Assembly (NCBI RefSeq): GCF_016213215.1
Contig: NZ_JACRAW010000098.1
Span: 62,001 to 126,000, forward strand
DNA: 64,000 nucleotides
Source: Bradyrhizobium sp.
GTDB taxonomy: Bacteria > Pseudomonadota > Alphaproteobacteria > Rhizobiales > Xanthobacteraceae
Direction: 5' to 3'
Shown here: positions 27,706-36,463 of the stretch, one piece after another
Layout of the letters: every line of letters starts with the position of its first letter
How positions within the stretch are numbered: the first letter of the stretch is position 1
Notes under the pieces: generated by a model
Seen by the model: the letters and a program-made list of their open reading frames with translations, nothing else
Database searches by the model: none
Told to the model about the DNA's origin: nothing
Position numbers and translations under genes: made by a program

Positions 27706-29090
27706 ACAGCGCTGAACTGTACCTGCCGGAATTTCGGTCTCGACGGCGTCATATTCCCCACGGAGCGATGGTCTTTCTATCGGCAATGATCATCGTGTAT
27801 GCAGCGGTGCTGGCGATCGTGCTGCCCTGGACGGCAATTGACGCATTAGGCTACGGCTTCTTGCCTGCGCCGATGGGCGCAGTTCTGATCCTTTACGGAA
27901 CAACGATGCTGTTGCGTGGGTGTGTTGTGCACACGCTCTCCTGCTATGAACATGTCCGGCGCATCAGCCGTCCTGTTGCTGATCCGCTGCAATTTCCATT
28001 CGTTTCGATCCTGGTGCCGGCATATAACGAAGGAGACACGATCGTATCCGCAGTGGAGTCCTTGCTTGCGCTCAACTACCCGCACTACGAGATCATCGTG
28101 GTCGATGACGGATCGGAAGATGATACTTACTTGATGGCGCGCACGTTGATCGGCGACCATGACCGCTGCAGGGTCCGCGTCATTCGCAAATTAAACGGCG
28201 GGAAGTGGAGCGCCTTGAACCGGGCGTTTCAGGAATCGGAAGGAGATCTCCTTCTTTGCGTCGACGCCGATTCTCGGGTGGGCGATAATGCGCTTCAGCT
28301 GATGGTGCCCTGGTTCGATGATCCAACGGTCTATGCCGTCTCCGGGCAAGTCACCATCAGGAATCGTGTTAACGCGCTGACGCGCTTTCAGGCTGCCGAG
28401 TACCTGCTCGGCAACGGAGGAATGCGTACGGCGCTCAGCTTTCTCGGTCTTGTCACCGTGGTTCCCGGGCCGATCGGCCTTTATCGACGCGACGCTTTGA
28501 CGTCCATCGCGGAAGTACCCTGGAACAGCTCAGGAGAAGACGGTATGCGCGGGCCCTTTTCTGGGGCCACCTTTGCGGAAGATTTCGAGCTCTCGTTATC
28601 TGCGCTCGCAATTGGAGGACGCGTAATCTACGAGCCTCGCGCCCAAGCTTACACCAAATGTCCAACCGAAATCACAAGCTTGCTCAATCAGCGCTATCGG
28701 TGGATGCGCGGTACAATGCAGGTGTTCAGGCGGTACATGCGCGAAATGCGCCCAACCGCCAGGACAAGGAATAGGCCGCTGGATGCTCTGATGCTGGGAG
28801 CCTACCCGATCGACGTCTATGTCGCACCATTGATGAACTTCCTGTTCTGGGCGTTTGTCGCCGTTGCCGCTGGGACCGGCTTCTCCCTGGAGTTGATCGC
28901 TTCCTGGATCGCTGCCGTCATGCTTCTCAACGTCATGGCCGCATCCGTCTATGTGTTGGCCCATGACGACGACTTCTCACTCCTGCCTTATGCGCTCCTG
29001 ATGGACCTGTACCAATGCGTTCTGGTAAACAGCGCGTGGGTGATCGCTCTCATTGACGAAATCCGCGGCGCACGCATGCGGTGGTCGTAA
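27702..29090 (+). CDS. Membrane-bound family 2 glycosyltransferase
   Basis: A 462-residue processive-type GT2 enzyme, like PgaC or hyaluronan/chitin synthase relatives. N-terminal membrane helices (about 22-45 and 52-72) precede the catalytic domain, with VVDDGSEDD (133-141), the metal-binding DAD (188-190), the catalytic-base ED in FAEDFE (293-294) and QRYRW (330-334). Two or three helices follow (about 370-440). It should polymerise a nucleotide sugar into an exported polysaccharide. ATG overlaps the stop of the HlyD-like gene (ATGA), so the two are coupled. Confidence 0.9.
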   Translation: MNSAELYLPEFRSRRRHIPHGAMVFLSAMIIVYAAVLAIVLPWTAIDALGYGFLPAPMGAVLILYGTTMLLRGCVVHTLSCYEHVRRISRPVADPLQFPFVSILVPAYNEGDTIVSAVESLLALNYPHYEIIVVDDGSEDDTYLMARTLIGDHDRCRVRVIRKLNGGKWSALNRAFQESEGDLLLCVDADSRVGDNALQLMVPWFDDPTVYAVSGQVTIRNRVNALTRFQAAEYLLGNGGMRTALSFLGLVTVVPGPIGLYRRDALTSIAEVPWNSSGEDGMRGPFSGATFAEDFELSLSALAIGGRVIYEPRAQAYTKCPTEITSLLNQRYRWMRGTMQVFRRYMREMRPTARTRNRPLDALMLGAYPIDVYVAPLMNFLFWAFVAVAAGTGFSLELIASWIAAVMLLNVMAASVYVLAHDDDFSLLPYALLMDLYQCVLVNSAWVIALIDEIRGARMRWS

Positions 29091-29518
29091 ACCCTCAGCG
29101 TCACCACCCTGAAAATCTCCGCATCCTTTCACAACTTAGGCGCGTCCAGATTTCTCAGTGGGGGCATACGGCGTCAGGCACTCGCTCCGCTTCTCCGCGG
29201 TGTTCTTCGCCGTTGGGCGGGTGCAGTGCAAATTTTCGCGGTGCGGGGAGAAGCGGACAGAGATTCTGTTGCCTCGTTGCCTCGTATCGTAGAGCTTCAT
29301 GCTTCCATTGGCTTCTGATCGGGTTTCTTTCAGAGGAGCCGGTTTGGTACCTGTCCCTCAAAGCAATTCTGCCTGAGTTCCAGGCCGTGGACTTGGTGGC
29401 GCTTTCCTTGAGGACTGGCTGGCCATGGCTGATGCGGCGCAGCAACGGCCGGCACCTGCCAAACATCTTGGCCGATGATGAAGATGAGCGGGAGGAGGCC
29501 GGCGTTGACCTCGTCAGG
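29091..29518. other. Gene-poor stretch
   Basis: About 430 bases after the GT2 gene. No supported gene: frames run through on both strands but lack resemblance to known proteins. Confidence 0.5.
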
Positions 29519-29593
29519 TCAACGGAGCCCAAAAAAGGAAAGGATCGCCAGGACCACCACGATCAGTCCGACCAGGTATATGACGTTGTTCAT
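29519..29593 (-). CDS. 24-residue single-helix membrane protein
   Basis: ATG at 29593 begins MNNVIYLVGLIVVVLAILSF, followed by FGLR and a TGA at 29519. The protein is essentially one transmembrane helix with a basic end. GGAGCGAGGCC lies 3-13 bases before the ATG as a good ribosome binding site. Tiny proteins of this pattern (a single hydrophobic helix ending in FxGLR) occur widely in rhizobia; the role is unknown, perhaps as a membrane stress peptide. Confidence 0.6.
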   Translation of the reverse strand: MNNVIYLVGLIVVVLAILSFFGLR

Positions 29594-29730
29594 GGCCTCG
29601 CTCCGCAAAGTCAAGGTCGCCACGCCGTTTAATTCTCATCGGCCGGGAGCCGTTCCGAGGAACTCTGAGCCGCCCATCAACATTGGTTGCCAGTCCTTCG
29701 GGATGGCACAAAGAATACGGAGCCTCAGCC

Positions 29731-29952
29731 ATGGCGATGCAGATCGTAATGGACCATACCGGTGATACCCGCCACTACTTCAGCACGAACGATCCTGAAG
29801 CGCTCGCAAAGGCGGAACGGCGGTTCAAGGAATTGACCGGCCTGGGATTTACTGCGGCTGTGCGAACGGGCAGCGGCGAGGTCTCGAAGATCCGGTCTTT
29901 CGACCCGAACGCTGAAGAGACGTTGTTCTTTCCCAGACTCGTCGGCGGCTGA
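29731..29952 (+). CDS. Small conserved hypothetical protein (MDHTGDTRH type)
   Basis: A 73-residue hydrophilic protein starting MAMQIVMDHTGDTRHYFSTN, with a helical middle (EALAKAERRFKELTGLGF) and a final FDPNAEETLFFPRLVGG. I recognise the pattern as a recurrent rhizobial hypothetical, often placed just before a gene like the next one, but no function is known to me. ATG at 29731 is preferred for the preceding GGAG and the conserved start. It lies 14 bp upstream of the next gene and is probably cotranscribed. Confidence 0.72.
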   Translation: MAMQIVMDHTGDTRHYFSTNDPEALAKAERRFKELTGLGFTAAVRTGSGEVSKIRSFDPNAEETLFFPRLVGG

Positions 29953-29966
29953 CAGCCGCAAGCACC

Positions 29967-30359
29967 ATGTTCCGATTGCGTCGAGGGTTCACAAGAGGCT
30001 TGCGTTTGCAAGCCTTGCGTCAGCTCTACCGGATGTTGTCGCTGGAGAATACCAGCGACGCGCGCGGGCTCCGCCTCCTGCGGGAGTGGCTGTCGCCCGA
30101 GCAACGTGCTCAGTTTGATACCGAGGGACAGTTCGACGTCATTGGATGCGACACCGGCAAGCACTATCGGATTCGGTACGGCACTTCGACCAATGTCTAC
30201 GAGCTCGACGGTGCGGGCAAGGCCAGGACAGGCTGGTGTTTTGTGCCGGAAGCCCGGCTGGTTGCCGGAGACGTGATGCTGGCGCAAAAAATCGCGTTGG
30301 AGACATCCGAAGCAAGCGCTCTGGCGGTAGCCCACCAGTTTCCGATTTTGCGCCTCTGA
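29967..30359 (+). CDS. Conserved hypothetical protein paired with the preceding gene
   Basis: A 130-residue protein. The N-terminal part is basic and helical; the core LREWLSPEQRAQFDTEGQFDVIGCDTGKHYRIRYGTSTNVYELD followed by GWCFVPEARLVAGDVMLAQKIALET is a pattern I recall from rhizobial hypotheticals next to MDHTGDTRH proteins. Two conserved cysteines (GCDTG and GWCF) could be structural. No catalytic motif is recognisable. It forms a two-gene unit with the gene 14 bp upstream; the glycosyltransferase follows after 130 bp. Confidence 0.75.
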   Translation: MFRLRRGFTRGLRLQALRQLYRMLSLENTSDARGLRLLREWLSPEQRAQFDTEGQFDVIGCDTGKHYRIRYGTSTNVYELDGAGKARTGWCFVPEARLVAGDVMLAQKIALETSEASALAVAHQFPILRL

Positions 30360-30490
30360 CCTTGAAGCCTTGCGGATGCTGCAAGCACCCGGTCGGCCGA
30401 CCCGGCCTGGGAACGCTCGAGGCGGTCAGACATTTGGAGTGGGGACAACGAGCCACGCTCCCGGCTCGGCTTATTCCGGACCGGACTACG

Positions 30491-31582
30491 ATGCGGATTG
30501 CCCAGTTCGCCCCTTTAGCCGAAAGCGTCCCCCCAAGACTCTACGGCGGCACGGAGCGGGTCGTTGCGTGGCTCGTCGACGAGCTCGTCGAGCTCGGACA
30601 CGAGGTGACCCTGTTCGCGAGCGGGGACTCCCGAACACGCGGCAACCTTCACGCCGTCTGGCCACGCGCGTTGCGCCTCGGACGGCCACGTTCCGATCCG
30701 ATGGCTGCATGCACCGCCATGCTTGAGGCGATCATGCGGCACGCCGACGAGTTTGATGTAATACACGCTCACACGGACTGGCTGCATCTGCCCGTGCTTA
30801 GTCGGCTCGGCATTCCCTTCCTGACGACGATGCACGGACGCCTGGATCTACCGTGGGTCGCGGATGTGGTACGGCTCTTTCCTGGCGCACCCTTCGTCTC
30901 GATCTCCAACAATCAGCGACTTCCGCTTGCGCACGCGAATTGGTCCGGCACGGTCTATCATGGAATGCCACCCGACCTGCTTCACCCCCGTTACGAGCCA
31001 GGATCATACCTTGCCTTTCTCGGGCGACTGACCTCGGATAAAGGTCCGGAATGCGCCATTCGCATCGCGCGCGCCGCCGGCGTTCCGCTTCATATCGCGG
31101 CAAAAGTGCCACGGGACGAAACACGGTACTTCAAAGAGCGGCTAGAACCCCAGATCGACGGCAAACAGGTGCAACTGATCGGTGAAGTCGGCGATCGCAG
31201 AAAGCAGGAATTTCTAGGAGGGGCCGCAGCCTTGTTGTTTCCGATCAATTGGCCAGAACCTTTTGGCCTCGTCATGATCGAAGCGATGGCGTGCGGGACG
31301 CCTATCATCGCCTTCCGTGCGGGCTCCGTGCCGGAAGTTGTCGACGACGGCGTTACCGGCTTCGTCGTCGACAGCGAAGAGGACGCCGTCCACGCCATCA
31401 ATCGTCTGGGCGAGCTCGACCGGCGCAAGGTGCGAGCACGGTTCGAGGAACGATTCACGGCTAAACGGATGGCGCTTGAGTACCTCGGTCTTTACAGAGC
31501 GCTGACCGAATGCACGAACGCTGGTTTCAGGGAAGATCATGTTGCGCGCGTGGAGGTCAGTTCCGATGAACCTAGCGCCTGA
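30491..31582 (+). CDS. GT4-family glycosyltransferase
   Basis: A 363-residue GT-B-fold retaining glycosyltransferase. The N-terminal domain has MRIAQFAPLAESVPPRLYGG and IHAHTDWLHLPV; the C-terminal domain has YLAFLGRLTSDKGPECAIRIA and the nucleotide-sugar binding EX7E-type segment PEPFGLVMIEAMACGTPIIA with FRAGSVPEVV. It transfers a sugar from a nucleotide donor to a polysaccharide or glycolipid acceptor; the specificity is unknown. ATG at 30491 starts the first beta strand; the open frame upstream to 30146 overlaps the previous gene in another frame and is not used. Confidence 0.9.
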   Translation: MRIAQFAPLAESVPPRLYGGTERVVAWLVDELVELGHEVTLFASGDSRTRGNLHAVWPRALRLGRPRSDPMAACTAMLEAIMRHADEFDVIHAHTDWLHLPVLSRLGIPFLTTMHGRLDLPWVADVVRLFPGAPFVSISNNQRLPLAHANWSGTVYHGMPPDLLHPRYEPGSYLAFLGRLTSDKGPECAIRIARAAGVPLHIAAKVPRDETRYFKERLEPQIDGKQVQLIGEVGDRRKQEFLGGAAALLFPINWPEPFGLVMIEAMACGTPIIAFRAGSVPEVVDDGVTGFVVDSEEDAVHAINRLGELDRRKVRARFEERFTAKRMALEYLGLYRALTECTNAGFREDHVARVEVSSDEPSA

Positions 31583-31800
31583 CGATCAGGATCGAGCCGC
31601 GGTCTGATCGGGCCCGCCCCCTTCCGTCGGGATCGGGAGCAGTGCGACGTTGCGACGCCTGTCACCGTCGAACTGCCCGTCTCGCCAAGTCGGTTTTGTC
31701 AGGCGCATCTAGTCGCGCAGCACCTGAGGCGCCGAACCTTTACCTTTCGGAACAAATACTTGGCTCGTCTGTTGCCGTCCCATCAGTCATGGAGGAAACG

Positions 31801-32160
31801 ATGGTTACTGAAGCGAGGGAAACAGCAAACCTGATCGGTAGCGACAAGGTGGAAGGTACGGCAGTGTACGACGTTGACGGTACCAAGATCGGCTCCATCG
31901 AGCGCGTGATGATCGACAAGCTGAGTGGCAAAGTCTCTTATGCCGTGCTCAGTTTTGGCGGCTTTCTTGGCATCGGCGATGATCATTACCCGCTGCCGTG
32001 GCAGTCTTTGAAGTACGACACCAATCTTGGTGGGTATGTAACTGGCATCACCGAGGCGCAACTGCAGAACGCCCCCAGGTTCAGCAATGACAACGCCTGG
32101 AATTGGGGCGATCCGGCGCAAACCCGTTCGGTGAACGACTATTACGGGGTCGCGGTGTAG
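31801..32160 (+). CDS. PRC-barrel domain protein
   Basis: A 119-residue protein that is a single PRC-barrel: LIGSDKVEGTAVYDVDGTKIGSIERVMID, then YAVLSFGGFLGIGDDHYPLPW and a Tyr/Trp-rich tail. The ATG at 31801 has a strong GGAGG at 31792-31796, which argues against the in-frame ATG at 31789 that sits on top of that site. Cytoplasmic; the function of stand-alone PRC-barrels in rhizobia is unknown. It resembles the PRC part of the exported protein at 22252-23232. A weak terminator follows. Confidence 0.88.
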   Translation: MVTEARETANLIGSDKVEGTAVYDVDGTKIGSIERVMIDKLSGKVSYAVLSFGGFLGIGDDHYPLPWQSLKYDTNLGGYVTGITEAQLQNAPRFSNDNAWNWGDPAQTRSVNDYYGVAV

Positions 32161-32169
32161 ACCGAAGGA

Positions 32170-32197
32170 AGGTCCGTGTTCGGCGGGCCTTTCTTTT
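32170..32197 (+). terminator. Probable Rho-independent terminator
   Basis: Stem AGGTCCG / CGGGCCT (7 pairs with one G-U) and a 7-base loop, followed by TTCTTTT, just after the PRC-barrel gene stop. Confidence 0.6.
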
Positions 32198-32286
32198 CGC
32201 CTTGTGCTTTTATGAAAAATTGTGGGCCGCTCCGTAGCCACATCGTCAACTGAGCGGCCGATCAGCGGCGTTTATCCGTCGCGAGT

Positions 32287-32448
32287 TCAAGACTCGCTCG
32301 GCTCCTGAGGATTTCCGAGGGCTTCAGCGTCCCTTAGTTCTCGCTCTGCCTGATGCCAGAATTCCAGCTCCCTCCCCTCAGGCTTTCCGGCTTGTTCCCA
32401 TAATTCGTGGGCTCGTACTGCAATCTGCTGTTCTGTAGGAAATGACAT
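32287..32448 (-). CDS. DUF2934 small protein
   Basis: A 53-residue protein with the DUF2934 core: MSFPTEQQIAVRAHELWEQ, then GKPEGRELEFWHQAERELR. This helical family is common in Rhizobiales and has no known role. GAGGAGGCACGA immediately precedes the ATG at 32448, so the longer frame to 32523 is not used. It is convergent with the PRC-barrel gene. Confidence 0.85.
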   Translation of the reverse strand: MSFPTEQQIAVRAHELWEQAGKPEGRELEFWHQAERELRDAEALGNPQEPSES

Positions 32449-32667
32449 TCGTGCCTCCTCGGGAGCACGGCCCCACCTGCGGGGGCTGTATCGGCAGAGC
32501 CGTGCAGGCCCGAAGGCCCGCACACCAACGTCAATCCGCGTGTTGGCGTTCCTCAGGATCGGTTCGCCTGGCCGACAGGCAGTTCCGACTCGCGATTACT
32601 CGCTGACACAGGAACTTGGCATTCCGGAAACGGTTTGTTTGTTCGTCGGAACAGAACGGGGGACACT

Positions 32668-34179
32668 TTGAATCGCCGCCAATTCCTTGGCACCTCGGCG
32701 GTCCTGCCGTTGGCCGCAACCTTGCCTCGCAGCGCATTCGCCGAGGCCAAGCCGGAGGAGGGGCCGTTCGGCTCGTCCTACGTACGCCAGCTCGCGCGCA
32801 ATCTGGCGTCGCGGCCGTTCGAAGCGCCAGACGAGAAGTTGCCCGATCCGTTGAGAGATCTGACCTACGATCAATACCGCTCGATTCGATTTCTGCCGGA
32901 ACGGGCTCTATGGCGAGCCGACAAGCTGCCTTTCGAAGTCCAATTCTTTCATCGCGGCTTCTACTACAAGAACCGGGTCGACATATACGAAGTCGCGAAC
33001 GGACGCGCCGTCCCGGTCAAGTACCGGCGGGACGATTTCTCGTTTGGCGACAAAATGCCTCGCCTGCCCGAGGGGGACCTCGGCTTCGCAGGGTTTCGTA
33101 TCCATGCGCCGATGAATCGGCCGGACTACTTTGACGAGGTTTGCGTCTTTCTAGGAGCGAGCTACTTCCGCGCCGTCGCAAAAGGCGAGATCTACGGTCT
33201 GTCTGCGCGTGGTCTATCGATCGACACAGGCGAGCCGAAGGGTGAAGAATTTCCTGTGTTCAAGGCGTTCTGGCTGGAGAAGCCGGCGCCCAACGCTACA
33301 TCGATGGTCGTTCACGCCCTCCTCGACAGCAAGAGCGCCGCGGCGAGCTACCGCTTCACGCTCAGGCCGGGCGAAACCACCGTCTTCGATGTGGAGGCTT
33401 CCTTGTACCCGCGCGCCGATCTCGCTCACGCGGGGCTAGCGCCCATGACGAGCATGTTCTTCTTCGGACCGAACGACAGGAAGGAGGTCGACGACTTCCG
33501 TCCGGCGGTGCACGATTCCGACGGCCTTGCGATTCACAACGGCCGCGCCGAGCAGCTTTGGCGTCCATTGAGCAATCCGCGCGATCTGCAGACGAGCACC
33601 TTCGCCGATCTCAATCCGCGGGGATTCGGTCTCATGCAGCGCGAAAAGAAGTACGTCGCGTTTCAGGACCTCGAGTCAAGGTTCGAGCGGCGCCCGAGCC
33701 TCTGGGTCGAGCCGATCGGCAATTGGGGTGAAGGTTCGGTCGTTCTGTTCGAGATCCCGACCACCGAGGAGATCCACGACAATATTGCCGCGTTCTGGCG
33801 ACCGAAGACACCCCTCAAAGCGAAAAGCGAGAACAACTTCACCTACAGGCTCCACTGGGGGCCGGACGCACCAAAGGCCGACTCCCTGGCCCGGTTCACG
33901 CGGACCGGAGTCGGTGCCGGTCCCGCTGACAGCAAACTGTTCGTGCTCGAGCTCGCCGGGGAAAAGCTGAAGGGAGTGGATCCGAACTCGGTGAAGGGGC
34001 TCGTCGTTGCGGAAAAGAGCGAGATCAAGAACATCGTTACACAACCCAATCCGGAGACCGGTGGGTGGCGACTGAGCTTCCAGTGCGCGGTGAAGGATGC
34101 GCCGGTCGAACTTCGGGCCGTCCTGCTCCAAGGGGATATACCGCTTTCAGAGGTGTGGCTTTATCGATGGGCGCCCTGA
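32668..34179 (+). CDS. opgD: Glucan biosynthesis protein OpgD/OpgG, Tat-exported
   Basis: A 503-residue periplasmic protein of the MdoG/OpgG/OpgD family, which shapes osmoregulated periplasmic glucans. A twin-arginine signal (MNRRQFLGTSAVLPLAATL) begins at a TTG start (32668) with GGGGGAC five bases upstream; upstream in-frame codons do exist. The Tat signal favours OpgD over the Sec-exported OpgG. The body has SFVRQ-like YVRQLARNLASRPF, YDQYRSIRF, FFHRGFYYKNRV, LGASYFRAV and YGLSARGLSIDT, all family marks. It overlaps opgH by 13 bases. Confidence 0.92.
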   Translation: MNRRQFLGTSAVLPLAATLPRSAFAEAKPEEGPFGSSYVRQLARNLASRPFEAPDEKLPDPLRDLTYDQYRSIRFLPERALWRADKLPFEVQFFHRGFYYKNRVDIYEVANGRAVPVKYRRDDFSFGDKMPRLPEGDLGFAGFRIHAPMNRPDYFDEVCVFLGASYFRAVAKGEIYGLSARGLSIDTGEPKGEEFPVFKAFWLEKPAPNATSMVVHALLDSKSAAASYRFTLRPGETTVFDVEASLYPRADLAHAGLAPMTSMFFFGPNDRKEVDDFRPAVHDSDGLAIHNGRAEQLWRPLSNPRDLQTSTFADLNPRGFGLMQREKKYVAFQDLESRFERRPSLWVEPIGNWGEGSVVLFEIPTTEEIHDNIAAFWRPKTPLKAKSENNFTYRLHWGPDAPKADSLARFTRTGVGAGPADSKLFVLELAGEKLKGVDPNSVKGLVVAEKSEIKNIVTQPNPETGGWRLSFQCAVKDAPVELRAVLLQGDIPLSEVWLYRWAP

Positions 34180-36314
34180 CCAAACCGTCCTCGCGTCTGA
34201 CGCCTGATTCAGGCGGCCTTGGACTGCTTCCGCGCGAAGCACCCCTGCCGATGGTGCCAGGCCGGCTCGATCATGTGCCTCGAACCGAGACTTCACAAAT
34301 TGAAACTGGCGGTTTTGTTGCATTACGCCGGGCGCTCGTTTTCGCAGGCACCGCAGTCGTGTCGGCCGGAGGGGCGTACGAGATGTACGAAGCCCTCAAG
34401 GTCGGCGGAGTGACGCTGCTCGAAGCGACACTGCTCGCGCTCTTCGTCGTCCTGCTCGCCTGGATCGCATTTTCCTTCGTGTCGGCGTTGGCCGGGTTCT
34501 TCGTCTTGTTGGCCCGGCGGCCCGATACTTTGCCCATCGAAACCCGAGGACCGCTCCCTGAGATCTCGGGTCGTACCGCCATGCTTCTGCCCACCTATAA
34601 CGAGGACCCGCACCACGTCACCGCCCGCCTTCGCGCAATGTTCGAGTCGGTGGCGGAAACGGGGCACGCCGAACGTTTCGACTGGTTCCTGCTCAGCGAT
34701 TCGACGAACCCCGAGATCTGGGTCTGCGAGGAACTGGCCTTTCTCGAGCTGCGAGCCGCATACGGCGACGATCACCTGTTCTACCGGCACCGGTCCAACA
34801 ACACCGCCCGGAAGTCCGGAAACATCGCAGAGTGGGTCGGACGCTTCGGCGGCGCCTACGACTACATGATCATCCTCGACGCCGACAGTCTCATGACCGG
34901 CGACACCATCGTGCGGCTGGTTCACGCGATGGATGCCCACCCGCAGGCGGCACTGATCCAGACCCTTCCTGTGATCGTCAACGCGCGCAGTCTGTTCAGC
35001 CGCCTTCAGCAGTTCGCGGCCCGGCTTTATGGGCCCTTGATCGCCGCGGGAAACGCGTGGTGGTACGGGTCGGAAGGCAATTATTGGGGCCACAACGCCA
35101 TCATTCGCGTGCGGGCGTTTGCCCAGGAAGCGGGCCTGCCCGAATTGCGGGGCCGCAGGCCATTCGGAGGGCACATCCTGAGCCACGACTTCATTGAGGC
35201 CGCGCTCATGCGACGTGCCGGTTGGGGCATCTTCATGACCGTGAACCTCGGAGGCAGTTTCGAAGAGGTTCCACCGTCGCTGCTGGACTTCGCCGCTCGG
35301 GACCGGCGATGGTGCCAGGGCAACCTTCAGCACATTGCGATTCTCAGGGCGCGCGGACTGCACTGGGTGTCGCGGCTTCACCTCCTGACCGGCATCGGAT
35401 CGTATGTGACCGCGCCGCTGTGGCTGTTGTTCCTGTTGCTCGGACTGCTGATTTCGCTGCAGGCCTATTTCGTCAGGCCGGAATACTTTCCGAAAGGATT
35501 CGCGCTTTTTCCGACCTGGCCGGCGCAAGACCCCATACGCGCTGCCTGGGTATTCGGGGCAACGATGGCGCTTCTCGTCGTTCCGAAGCTTCTGGCCTAT
35601 CTCGTCCTGCTCGCGAGAAGCCGGGAGCGTCAGGCGTTCGGCGCCCCCGGTCGCGTTCTGGCGGGAGTGATCGCCGAGACGATGCTTGCGGCCCTGATCG
35701 CCCCTTCGATGATGATCTTCCAGTCCGGCGCCGTGATCGAGATCCTGCTCGGTCGCGACGCGGGATGGCAGGTCCAGCGAAGGAGCGACGGCCAGGTCAC
35801 GCGTGACGAGATTTGCCGGAAGCTCGCCATTCCGACATTGTGCGGGATCGTCATGGCGATTTGTGCGTATGCCGTCTCGCTTCCGCTTCTGCTCTGGATG
35901 TCGCCGGTCATCATCGGCCTGACGCTCGCCATTCCAATGGGCGTGGTCACCTCGGCGCCGGTGACAATGGGGCGCCTGTTCGTCACCCCGGAGGATCGCG
36001 CCGCCCCTCCAATCCTCGTCCGCGCACGCGAGCTTGCATCCGGCTCACCCTCCGACGTCACCTCGGCCTTGGTCGAACTGAGGCAGAATCCCGAACTGCT
36101 CAAGTGGCATTCCTCCTCTCTCGGTCCCGAGAAGAGAACCAAGTCCGATCGAATCGACGTTGATCTTGCGATTGCCCGAGCGAAGCTGGACGATGCCGAT
36201 ACATTCGAGGAAGCGGTCGGTCTCCTTTCGCGACGGGAAACGCTCGCCGTACTCAAGAATCGCAGAACGCTCGTACGATTCCTGGACATGCCGTCCGGAC
36301 AGTCGAATGCATGA
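34167..36314 (+). CDS. opgH: Glucans biosynthesis glucosyltransferase OpgH (MdoH)
   Basis: A 715-residue inner-membrane GT2 enzyme that builds the beta-1,2-glucan backbone of osmoregulated periplasmic glucans. Two N-terminal helices (about 50-110) precede the catalytic domain: TAMLLPTYNEDP, the metal-binding ILDADS, HILSHDFIEAALMRRAGW with the catalytic acidic pair, and RDRRWCQGNLQH. C-terminal helices (from about 410) carry the polymer path. ATG at 34167 lies inside the opgD end, so translation is coupled. The pair alone is enough for linear glucan synthesis in proteobacteria. Confidence 0.95.
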   Translation: MGALTKPSSRLTPDSGGLGLLPREAPLPMVPGRLDHVPRTETSQIETGGFVALRRALVFAGTAVVSAGGAYEMYEALKVGGVTLLEATLLALFVVLLAWIAFSFVSALAGFFVLLARRPDTLPIETRGPLPEISGRTAMLLPTYNEDPHHVTARLRAMFESVAETGHAERFDWFLLSDSTNPEIWVCEELAFLELRAAYGDDHLFYRHRSNNTARKSGNIAEWVGRFGGAYDYMIILDADSLMTGDTIVRLVHAMDAHPQAALIQTLPVIVNARSLFSRLQQFAARLYGPLIAAGNAWWYGSEGNYWGHNAIIRVRAFAQEAGLPELRGRRPFGGHILSHDFIEAALMRRAGWGIFMTVNLGGSFEEVPPSLLDFAARDRRWCQGNLQHIAILRARGLHWVSRLHLLTGIGSYVTAPLWLLFLLLGLLISLQAYFVRPEYFPKGFALFPTWPAQDPIRAAWVFGATMALLVVPKLLAYLVLLARSRERQAFGAPGRVLAGVIAETMLAALIAPSMMIFQSGAVIEILLGRDAGWQVQRRSDGQVTRDEICRKLAIPTLCGIVMAICAYAVSLPLLLWMSPVIIGLTLAIPMGVVTSAPVTMGRLFVTPEDRAAPPILVRARELASGSPSDVTSALVELRQNPELLKWHSSSLGPEKRTKSDRIDVDLAIARAKLDDADTFEEAVGLLSRRETLAVLKNRRTLVRFLDMPSGQSNA

Positions 36315-36354
36315 CAAACCGGACTTCTTCGCGCTCCGATTCACAAAGCACCAT

Positions 36355-36399
36355 GCTGCCATAGCCCGGCGGCAAGAGAGGTCGACAGTTCATCCTGTC
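36355..36399 (+). pseudogene. Decayed tRNA-Thr copy lacking its anticodon arm
   Basis: GCTGCCATAGCCCGGCGGC (36355 on) aligns with the acceptor and D-arm of tRNA-Thr (21910-21932), mostly by transitions. AGAGGTCGACAGTTCATCC (from 36377) aligns with its T-arm (24 of 26 bases over 36375-36399, counting one missing base). The anticodon stem-loop is gone. It lies 40 bases after opgH. Confidence 0.6.
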
Positions 36400-36463
36400 G
36401 CGCCTTGGTCAGTCCTCCGATAGCCTGCTTGGACAACGAACGCATCCGGCGCTCGCCCTTTGG

